A DNA stretch of 12,728 nt, taken from Cyclostephanos tholiformis (taxonomy: Eukaryota; Bacillariophyta; Thalassiosirophyceae; Thalassiosirales; Thalassiosiraceae). This document shows, piece by piece, positions 6,268 through 12,728 of this stretch. Numbering within the stretch: the first letter of the stretch is position 1; each line of letters begins with the position of its first letter. The translations under genes were made by a program, and so were the position numbers. The stretch lies in the NCBI GenBank assembly GCA_036939975.1, contig JALLPB010000819.1, forward strand, positions 1-12,728. Reading direction: 5' to 3'. The notes under the pieces were generated by a model, which was not told the DNA's origin, searched no databases, and saw nothing but the letters and a program-made list of their open reading frames with translations.

Positions 6268-8278
6268 CTGAGCAGTGAACAACAGTCGCAGCTCCACATG
6301 AACCTCGAGGCACAGGAAGAGCCCGGTCAAGAACCCGCCGAGGAGGTGCAGCAACTCTTCAATGTGATGCTGGCGCAAGGTGGGGAGCTGCTAGATAACA
6401 GGGTGTACTTGGATGGATGTTCCACTGTGACGGCCTTCAAGAACGACAAGTTCCTGAAGAACATCAAGATGGAGGCGCGAGGAATAAAGATAAACTGCAA
6501 TGCGGGAACCATAGGCACCAACAGGAGAGGAAAATGTGGCAACCTGATGGTGTGGTACCTGCCTGAAGAAATTGCCAACATCATCTCCATGCACAAACTG
6601 GAGTCACTGTATCGTATCACCTATGACAGCTGGGCAGGGTATTACGTGGTGCACACACCAAAGGGGGAAGTGCGCTTCTACATGGATGAGCAGGGTCTGC
6701 CGTATTTGGACCTGGAGGAATCGAGCAAGGCGGGAACGTTACTCCTCATGCAACGCCAAGGGGAAACACTCGATGAGGAGAAGAAGCTGTCCCTGGTGCA
6801 GACCGTGAGGGGAAACTATGAGGGATATACGAAGCAAGAGGTGCTCAGAGCCAAGGAGGTGAGGCGCGCACATGCGATGATGGGAAACCCAAGCGAGAAA
6901 GACTACAGGGGCATGGTGAGCCATAATCTGATCCCTAACTGTCCCGTAACCCGCTGCGATATTGCTAACGCCAAGGCCATATTCGGGCCGGACCTCCCAA
7001 GCATGCGAGGGAAGATGGTGCGGCGGACGCCTAGTCCCGTGGTCACGGATTATGTGGCGGTGCCACGAGACCTTGTGGAAGCAAACAAAGTGTTGTCGTT
7101 GGCCGTGGACGTGTTTTTTTGTGGATGGAACGGCGTTCCTCCTAACTGTGGCTCGGAGAATTAAGTTTGTGACGGGAGAGCACTTGCCGACGAGGACGGC
7201 GGTAAGCCTGAGTAAGCATATGAGACGAGTGTTAGATGTGTATCAGCGCGCAGGCTTTAGAGTAAGGACTATTTTAATGGATGGAGAATTTGAAAAACTA
7301 AAACCCCTTATGCCCCAGGTGGAGTGCAACACGACGGCGGCCAAGGAGCATGTCAGCGAAGCCGAGCGGACAATACAAACGCTCAAGGAGAAAGTCAGAG
7401 GACTTCTTGCAACCTTACCCTTCACACACATTCCCAGGCAAATGAAAATCGAGTTCATCTATTTCATTATACTGTGGATGAATGCGTTCCCCGTGAAGTC
7501 GGGAATCTCGCAGACCTTCTCTCCCAGAGAACTACTTGTTCGATGGTGGCTTGACTACAAAAAACACTGCAGGGTGCTGCCGGGCACGTACTGCGAAGTA
7601 CATGACGAGCCTGTCCCAACGAACACGATGACTCCACGCATGCACAAGGCGATCGCGCTAGGGCCGACGGGGAATCTGCAGGGGAGCATGAAGTTCTATT
7701 GCCTGAACACAGGACGAGTGTTGAAACGCAGATCATTCACGCCCATGCCGATGCTGGATTCGGTGATTGAGAGGGTGAACAAGATCTGGGAGCGAGAGAA
7801 ACAAGGGCGGGCATTCAGGTTCACTAACCGATGCGGGGAACCGTACAAGTGGATGGAAGAAGTACCTGAGGATGATCCGGACTTCCAAGGTTTGTTGGAT
7901 GATGGCGAGGAGGCTGCCGTATACCCGGACGTGAGCGCTGAGCTTCCAGGAGTGGAACTGGAGTCCGAAGTCAACGAGTATCAAACCGTGATGGACGAGC
8001 CAGCCCCCGACTTCCGTGACCTAGCCGGAGCGGCGCTTCATAATGCGGGAATAGATGCCAAAGAAATGATTCGGAATGCACGAGGAGACCACGCGCAGAC
8101 AATGGGGGCGGCAGTCATGGAGGCGGACGACAATGAGATCGTGTACGAGCTAACATCCGACCTTCCCGACGCAGGGCTGGCCAATGCAGAAGCCGACGCC
8201 GTTGCTAACATGGGCAACGACAGAAGAGATGACGGCTCTACCATAGTGATGACAGGTGACGACAAGGGTGGCAGTTGA
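6268..8278 (+). pseudogene. pol: pol: protease and integrase, frameshifted at a T7 run
   Basis: In the gag frame, the protease comes first, with the active-site region VYLDGCSTVTAF (Asp codon 6412-6414; the usual D-S/T-G is D-G-C here). The pre-integrase region follows (His and Cys residues about 6880-6955, NCPVTRC), then the first integrase Asp in AVDVFF (7108-7110). At T7 (7114-7120) the frame must move by one base: the text continues in the next frame as VDGTAFLLTVARRIKFVTG. It then reaches ILMDGEF (Asp 7280-7282) and HVSEAERT (likely Glu 7358-7360), about 25 residues apart, shorter than the usual 35. The C-terminal part keeps KKHCRVLPGTYCEVHDEP and an acidic tail, ending at TGA 8276-8278. 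The same frame resumes after that TGA (RYPTRARRSV), so it too is premature. Confidence 0.87.
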
Positions 8279-9572
8279 CGTTATCCAACACGAGCACGCA
8301 GGAGCGTAATCAGCAACCAACCATATGATGCATACGCACCGCGTACGACATTCTTTCAACTTGGGACGGTGCGAGCGCACAGGAGTGTTGTTGAGGGGCT
8401 TAACATTGGAAGGATGGAGAAAGAGCACCGATTGCTGGCGATGACCACCACAATATCTGAATCAGCGTTCTTGGACGATGTGATGCATCAAGTAGAGAGA
8501 TTGATGTGCACGACGTCAGAAGAGGAGCTCGGAGTAATGGCGTACCTGCTGACCCAGTACAACCTGAAGCCCGGGCTACGAAAGTTCGGGGCAAAAGGAG
8601 AGAAGGCTGCGCTCAAGGAAATGACACAGCTTCACATCATGGACACATGGACACCATTGGAGGCTCACAAGCTGTCAAGGGAGCAGAGAATGAGAGCACT
8701 CTCCTCGTTGCTCTTCCTGAAGGAGAAACGGACGGGGGATGTGAAGGGAAGAGCCTGCATAAACGGAGCGCTCCAGCGGGCGTACATTCTGAAGGAGGAT
8801 GCGGCGTCACCTACCGTATCGACAGAATCAACGTTTATCACTGCAGCCATCGCGGCAAAAGAAAGGAGGAACGTGAGGTGCTACAACGTGCCCAGCGCTT
8901 TCGTGAACACTGAGGTAGACGAAGAGGTATTGATGGTGCTGAAGGGGGAGTTGGCAGACATGATGATACAAATCGGTGGACAGAAAAGGAAAGTCTGTCC
9001 TCTATGTGAGGCTCCAAAAAGCGTTGTACGGACTAATGAGGGCGAGTTTTCTGTTCTACAGAAAGCTAAGAAAAGAATTTGAGCGATATGGACTGGTCAT
9101 CAACCCCTATGACCCGTGCATAGCCAACATGATAACAAAGTCCGGGAAGCAACTCACTGTGGTATGGCATGTGGACAATCTGCTGGGATCATGTGAAGAT
9201 GACTTTGAACTGACGAAGTTCTCATGCTACATGGCAGGAATATACGGACCGAAGCTGAGTATGCATATGGGCAAAAAACATGATTATCTGGGAGTAACCA
9301 TGGAATTCTGCGACAATGGAGCGCTGGAGGTGTTCATGGTTGATTATCTGAAGAACGTGCTGCACGAATTCCCTGAGCGGATACACAGACGAGCAGCGAC
9401 ACCGGTGCATGATAAACTATTCATGATCAGGGACGACAAGGAAGCAAAGAAACTGAGCGAGGAGCAAGCGGTGATATTTCATCATACGGTTGCACAGTTA
9501 TTGTTCATGGCAACGAGAGCGAGACGGGATATTCAAACGGCCGTGGTTTTTCTCATGACGAGAGTGAAAACG
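8279..9572 (+). pseudogene. pol: pol: reverse transcriptase, catalytic Asp residues lost, frameshifted
   Basis: The frame continues from integrase through YDAYAPRTTFFQLGTVRAHRSV into the RT: LHIMDTWTPLEAHKL, FLKEKRTGDVKGRACINGA, and motif A as CYNVPSAFVNTEVDEE. Motif A normally has Asp where this copy has Asn (AAC 8885-8887). At about 8970-8976 the frame changes and several residues expected between MIQI and VDRKG appear to be missing, pointing to a small out-of-frame deletion. The next frame reads LQKALYGLMRASFLFYRKL and WHVDNLLGS; this is motif C, normally V-D-D, with Asn (AAT 9177-9179) for the second Asp. KHDYLGVTMEF and the RT end follow, until the frame is broken at 9572 by an insertion. 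The enzyme would be inactive even if the frame were intact. Confidence 0.85.
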
Positions 9573-9786
9573 TTTGATTCCCTACAGTACGATTACTCAC
9601 ATTATGATTACTACAAATAGACCACGTGGAAGTTGGACCTTTCGGTTACTGCCTTCACTGAAATTCTTGTTAGACGATAACCGACTTAAATAAGTTCACT
9701 CTTTTGAGTCCTTTTTATGCCACTACGCTTCTTCTGTTGATCCCCTCCCCTTGCCTTCCGCTCGCCGCGTTGTTGATAATTGAACG
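9573..9786. mobile_element. Small insertion (about 210 bp) in the copia pol gene, flanked by AACG
   Basis: The pol text ends at GTG AAA ACG (9564-9572) and resumes at AAA AAC CCA GAC (9787 on, NPDKDNWGKLK) in another frame. The 214 bp between look non-coding. AACG at 9569-9572 is repeated at 9783-9786, so a 210-bp insertion with a 4-bp duplication explains the break. I find no terminal inverted repeats, no poly(A) end and no clear Pol III boxes. Inside are CCACGTGG (9622-9629), a 7-bp inverted repeat (9642-9648 with 9678-9684), a small hairpin with T-run (9698-9716) and a GATTACT direct repeat (9591 and 9606 region). It could be a MITE-like or SINE-like element of unknown family. An intron is unlikely, as no GT-AG pair restores the frame. 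Confidence 0.55.
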
Positions 9787-10620
9787 AAAAACCCAGACAA
9801 GGACAATTGGGGGAAGTTGAAGTGAGTACTGAAGTATTTAAATGGAATGAAATATCTGAAACTGAGGCTGACCATGGATAACCTGGCAATGTTGAAGTGG
9901 TATGTTGATGGATCGCATAATGTGCATTGGGACTGCAAGAGACTTGGGGGTGCAGTGTTCTTGTTAGGACGAGGGGCGACCTCGAGTTACTCAAGGAAGT
10001 TGAAGTTGAACACAAGGAGTTCAACGGAAACTGAACTGGTGACAGCAGATATGTTTATGCCGGAAATGTTATGGTCTTTACATTTCATGCAGGCACAGGG
10101 ATATGAGGTGGAATGCATGGGACTGTATCAAGACAACATCAGCACCCAGCTGCTGATAAAGAACGGCAAGATGTCAAGCGGAAAGAAGACAAAACACATA
10201 AAAGCAAAGTTCTTCTTTATCAAAGACAGAGTTGATAGTGGGGAGATAACCATGTTAGACTGTCCTGCAGAGGGGATGTGGGCAGATGTGATGACTAAAC
10301 CCCTGCAAGGCACAGCTTTCCAAGTAATGAGAGCGGAGCTAATGAACTGCGAGATTAACTATGAAGATCCACCAGAGAATGAAGACTTGGGCTCAGCTGC
10401 TAGCCCTAAGACGGTGACATGGAAGAGTATCATCTCGACTACCTTCAAGACACCGCGGGAGTGTGTTGGGGAAAACAAGAATGCAAAGAAGGCACAGCGG
10501 TCAGACGCCACACGACATCCACGTGGAATACTGAAAGGAAACCTTGGAGTCGGAGTAGCAAAGCTGAAAGGCCCGACGTGGCGAGACAGGACGTCTAGAA
10601 GAACAGTGGGAAGGGAATAG
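9787..10620 (+). pseudogene. pol: pol: RT C-terminus and RNase H, with LTR-encoded tail
   Basis: After the insertion the frame reads NPDKDNWGKLK, TGA (9823-9825), then VLKYLNGMKYLKL; Arg is expected at the stop, so CGA to TGA fits. The RNase H keeps its four acidic positions: D in WYVDGSHN, E in RSSTETELVTAD, D in YQDNIST and D in MWADVMTKPLQG. The reading frame runs past the start of the 3' LTR at 10464 and ends at TAG 10618-10620, so the last 51 codons lie in the U3 part of the LTR. This tail is basic (RTSRRTVGRE at its end) and has no motif I know. The 5' LTR could encode the same tail with one Gln/Arg difference. The ATG at 9847 is internal, not a true start. Confidence 0.87.
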
Positions 10621-10705
10621 TGATAAGAGCAAGAGCTCACTTATTCTAGTTATCTAATGATACAATGTCAAGCGTTTAGCGTCAAAGATTGGCGTCTTCT
10701 CAACA
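10464..10705 (+). repeat. 3' LTR (242 bp)
   Basis: It matches the 5' LTR from TGTTGGGG to CTCAACA with seven CpG-type transitions and one missing A (CTAG-TTAT, about 10650). It holds the end of the pol frame (to 10620) and a CCACGTGG box at 10519-10526. The sequence just before it (GCGGGAGTG) is at best a weak polypurine tract. Confidence 0.95.
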
Positions 10706-10710
10706 CATAA
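10706..10710. repeat. Target-site duplication CATAA, right copy
   Basis: It directly follows the CA of the 3' LTR and equals 4764-4768. On the minus strand it is part of the LINE codons for Asp-Tyr at the insertion point. Confidence 0.9.
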
Positions 10711-11159
10711 TCCATTTCATTATGAGTAATCTGAAGAAGATGTTCATTGTACACCATTGGGCTGTAGTCATCAGATAAGATCTGGGGCCAGTTGATTGTG
10801 CCACGAGTCACGGCCTTGGGTTTGAACTTGATGGACGTTAGTGATAGTGTGAGGCGTACAGCTTGGTGATTGCTTGCAACGCCATCGGGTGAAGTGACAC
10901 AATCTCGGATGCATTTGTGAATGGAGATAGAACAGGCAAATATGTCATGGATACTTGGTACTCCTTGGGGGTGATGATGTGTGCTGGGGAGGCTAGTGTA
11001 GGTTATGTATTCGTCAGGGCTGTGTTGAAAAATTGTGTTTTTAACTCGTAGCCTATTTGCAGTGAGAACTTGGAGAAGATTTTCACCACGTACGTTACTT
11101 TGTGGGATGCCATGCGGTCCAAGTGTTTCTCTGTGTTCATCACAATCTCTGACTCCAAT

Positions 11160-11221
11160 CCGTGTATTGATGTCTCCACCTAGAATTATTCCGTGCATTG
11201 ATGTCTCCACCTAGAATTATT
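11160..11221. repeat. 31-bp tandem duplication inside the LINE endonuclease
   Basis: Units 11160-11190 and 11191-11221 differ at one base (T/C). On the minus strand each encodes IILGGDIN in a different frame. Since 31 is not a multiple of three, the duplication is itself a frameshift. Confidence 0.9.
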
Positions 11222-11919
11222 TGAGTGGAGGGGCTGATGGTGCTTATCATGGAATCTAGAAATGCACACAACTGATCATGGCATTGGTCATCGCACGGGA
11301 AATAAACTGAGATCAGGGATATGGAGAGTACTTCCCCTTTGATACGCCGACCCTTGGAGTCAAAAGAGTCAAATTTGAAGTTCATTCACATGAATCGGCC
11401 AACAAATTCGTCATTGGGAGTGGTTGTGATGGGGGGTGGAGATCCAGCACCTTTCTACGCATCATAAAAAAGCGAGGAGAGTATGATCACGACTCCTTGG
11501 AAGAGATGTTGGTGGCCATTTTCACCACGGCATGCATTGTGGCGGAAGATATGATAACCATTGACATCGATGCCAAAGTCGTCACCTTCTTCCCATGTTT
11601 CTTGAACCAGCCATGCACCAACATTGTTATGGTGCATATAATCGATCAGGTATTCAAGCTTGGTGAGGTCAGGGGGGGGTGTCGACAAGAATAACGCCAT
11701 TGGCATCTTGTGGGCAACGCCATAGTCCTTGGGCGTTTTGGGTGTAAATGGTAGTAAGAGTTGTATTTTAATTTTTTGTCTAGGTTTTTTGTGCGATTTC
11801 TTGTTCTCATTGACAAGTTGTATAATCTTTGTATCAATAGTCATTCCACCTATCGCTAAAATTTCATTCCAGTCATTTTGCACTTAAGTATTTTAGTTCC
11901 CATTTTAATGTCCCATATG

Positions 11920-12097
11920 TCACTTGTGACATTTTTTAGTTTGTCCTCATTTAATCTCCGCCACCCATTTTTTTGCTTTCGTTTGTACTTTGTACTACTT
12001 ATAACTCATCACTTATGACATTTTTTAGTTTGTTCTCATTTAACCTCCGCCACCCATTTTTTTGCTTTCGTTTGTACTTTGTACTACTTATAACTCA
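11920..12097. repeat. 89-bp tandem repeat, two units
   Basis: Units 11920-12008 and 12009-12097 are identical except for three transitions. They start TCACTTGTGAC/TCACTTATGAC and end TATAACTCA. They lie 37 bp upstream of the LINE endonuclease ORF in LINE orientation, so they may be a repeated 5' UTR or promoter unit of the LINE. No coding frame is seen in them. Confidence 0.85.
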
Positions 12098-12132
12098 CCT
12101 CAATCAAAATCTCACATAGCAATTCATCCATC

Positions 12133-12226
12133 ATGCTGACCCAAGGATGCTCCGCCCACACCCAACCTCCAAAGAGCAACGTTTCTTCATTGGCCACTCA
12201 TTCTTCCTCCTCAGTGCTCCTCACAG
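12133..12226 (+). CDS. Possible first exon ending at a consensus splice donor
   Basis: ATG 12133 opens a frame (MLTQGCSAHTQPPKS, then a Ser-rich stretch) that reaches CAG|GTAAGT at 12224-12232, a full match to the 5' splice-site consensus. The frame stays open past it to 12378, but that part is AT-rich and unlike coding sequence. No acceptor or second exon can be identified with confidence inside the window. It may equally be chance. Confidence 0.22.
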
Positions 12227-12728
12227 GTAAGTCACCCAATCAAGGATCTGATCTGTACAAGCTAATATCAATTTTCCGTAAATTCAAAGTTACGGACAAA
12301 ACGCCTCCATATATTCAATTTTATGGGTTAACCTCGCTATGTAAATTGAAATTTACGGGTTATTTGGTCATTTTGTAAGGCTCATATTCGATATTACATG
12401 GATGGACAAGCCCATGAATTCAAATTTATGGCATCTAATATCAATATACAGTGATTCCATATTTGATATTAGATGGCTCTACAGTATGTATATTTGACCT
12501 AGGCGGGTGGATAACTTTTCCCCTGAAGTGAAAAACAAGTGCAAACAAGTGGCATGTAGTTCAGGTCTGGAGAAGAAAATTATGAGCGTATTTTATTGCT
12601 TAAAAATGAAGTGGATCACCCTGGTCAAAGCAAAGTGGTGAGATGTATCCCGTAGGATTCTACAGGTGTTGGCACATCTTTATGATGTATCTTTGATGTT
12701 CCTCCATGAGTATGTACATCTGTAGGAG
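12227..12728. other. AT-rich stretch with several hairpins, no gene recognised
   Basis: Inverted repeats include CCGTAA/TTACGG (12276-12281 with 12290-12295), GTAAATT/AATTTAC (12341-12356) and the 13-bp arms at 12432-12475. CTAATATCAA occurs at about 12262 and 12435. This could be an intron or a decayed small element. From 12480 to the end I see nothing recognisable. Confidence 0.4.
12432..12475. repeat. 13-bp perfect inverted repeat, 18-bp loop
   Basis: CATCTAATATCAA (12432-12444) pairs with TTGATATTAGATG (12463-12475). The arms could be termini of a tiny foldback element or simply a stable hairpin. Confidence 0.65.

Larger units (their letters stand above)
4769..10705 (+). mobile_element. 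Ty1/copia LTR retrotransposon, diatom CoDi-like, 5937 bp, inactive
   Basis: The element has TG...CA LTRs (4769-5011, 10464-10705), a perfect CATAA duplication, and a plus-strand gag-pol in copia order: gag with zinc knuckle, protease, integrase, RT, RNase H. It lies antisense within the LINE ORF. The full polyprotein should run in one frame from ATG 5059 to TAG 10620 inside the 3' LTR. It is broken by stops at 5674, 5842, 6265, 8276 and 9823, a frameshift at the T7 run 7114-7120, a small deletion at about 8975 and a 210-bp insertion at 9573-9782. The protein style (VSEAERTI in integrase, LQKALYGLMRAS in RT, YVDGSHNVHWDC in RNase H) matches the CoDi groups as I remember them. Confidence 0.92.
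10706..11883 (-). mobile_element. LINE 5' half: APE-type endonuclease domain, broken
   Basis: Reading leftward from about 11883, the domain order is that of an apurinic-endonuclease-like LINE nuclease, which nicks target DNA. N-terminal part: DLTKLEYLIDYMHHNNVGAW then LVQETWEEGDDFG (catalytic Glu). Middle: ISLISVYFPCDD and IILGGDIN (Asp/Asn motif). C-terminal: DEYITYTSLPS, SIHDIFAC and GVASNHQAVRLTLSL, where the usual Ser-Asp-His is Ser-Asn-His (AAT at 10869-10871). The frame has TAG 11455-11457 and TGA 11386-11388, both followed by continuing sense text. A 31-bp tandem duplication at 11160-11221 shifts the frame within the GGDIN motif. The frame then leads to HNEMDY at the copia junction. 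GTG 11883 follows a TAA directly; the true start is unknown and may be the ATG of MTIDTKIIQ. Confidence 0.8.

Noticed and set aside
9564..9796. The break at 9572-9787 as a spliceosomal intron
   Set aside because: No GT...AG choice I tried gives back the in-frame sense text, while a 4-bp duplication does explain it.
9686..10024. Minus-strand ORF across the small insertion and RNase H
   Set aside because: It is antisense to well-recognised RNase H sequence and has low-complexity Ser/Thr content.
10449..10463. Polypurine tract before the 3' LTR
   Set aside because: Only GGGAG-type short purines are present, mixed with pyrimidines; too weak to annotate.
10464..10620. Four of five LTR differences in the U3 coding tail are synonymous, hinting at purifying selection
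   Set aside because: All of them are CpG-type transitions, and CpG placement alone can put changes at third positions. With five sites this is not evidence of selection.
1280..11457. Many in-frame TGA codons, suggesting TGA is reassigned
   Set aside because: TAA and TAG also interrupt the frames, and TGA stands where Arg (CGA) is expected in several places. CpG decay explains it better than a changed code.
1..12728. tRNA, rRNA or CRISPR arrays
   Set aside because: No cloverleaf, rRNA core or spacer/repeat pattern was seen on either strand by eye.

Overview
The window looks like repeat-rich nuclear DNA of a diatom or a close stramenopile alga. Three things point there: a secreted-type Ser/Asn/Pro repeat protein at the left edge, a Ty1/copia retrotransposon whose polyprotein resembles the diatom CoDi groups, and an APE-type LINE. 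An AATAAA poly(A) signal and a consensus splice donor fit a eukaryotic nucleus. These assignments come from recognising protein families by eye; no search was run.

Layout: (1) 3-440 (+) is the C-terminal end of a low-complexity protein (SSNPS repeats, then about 25 four-residue Pro-Thr-Arg units). (2) 441-883 is a convergent intergenic stretch with two strong palindromes sharing TTTGTGA/TCACAAA. (3) 884-1980 (-) is a broken gene of about 360 codons that I do not recognise; it keeps a poly(A) signal. (4) A LINE lies on the minus strand in two halves: 5' half 11883 to 10706 (endonuclease), 3' half 4768 to 2213 (reverse transcriptase, thumb, Pro-rich linker and, in frame, a J-domain with HPD motif). 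(5) A 5937-bp copia element (4769-10705, + strand) sits inside the LINE ORF. Its two LTRs (243 and 242 bp) start TG, end CA and are flanked by a perfect 5-bp duplication, CATAA. Removing the element and one CATAA leaves the LINE frame continuous. (6) A further insertion of about 210 bp (9573-9782) lies inside the copia RT/RNase H region. (7) 11884-12728 holds an 89-bp tandem duplication, a possible first exon and AT-rich hairpins.

Both elements are dead. The copia polyprotein, expected to run from 5059 to 10620, carries five in-frame stops, a T-run frameshift, a small out-of-frame deletion and the 210-bp insertion. Asn replaces both RT catalytic Asp residues. The LINE carries stops, a 31-bp duplication in its endonuclease, an RT deletion that removes motif A, homopolymer frameshifts and an Asn in the SDH motif. 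Much of the damage has one signature: all seven LTR/LTR substitutions, most TGA stops and the three Asp-to-Asn changes are explained by CpG to TpG/CpA change, as expected from deamination of methylated CpG in silenced repeats.

Two features may be new. The LINE ends in a J-domain, suggesting an Hsp70 partner. The copia element has no tRNA-type primer site; instead the sequence right after its 5' LTR is a perfect 15-nt complement of a segment inside that LTR, the arrangement used for self-priming by Tf1.
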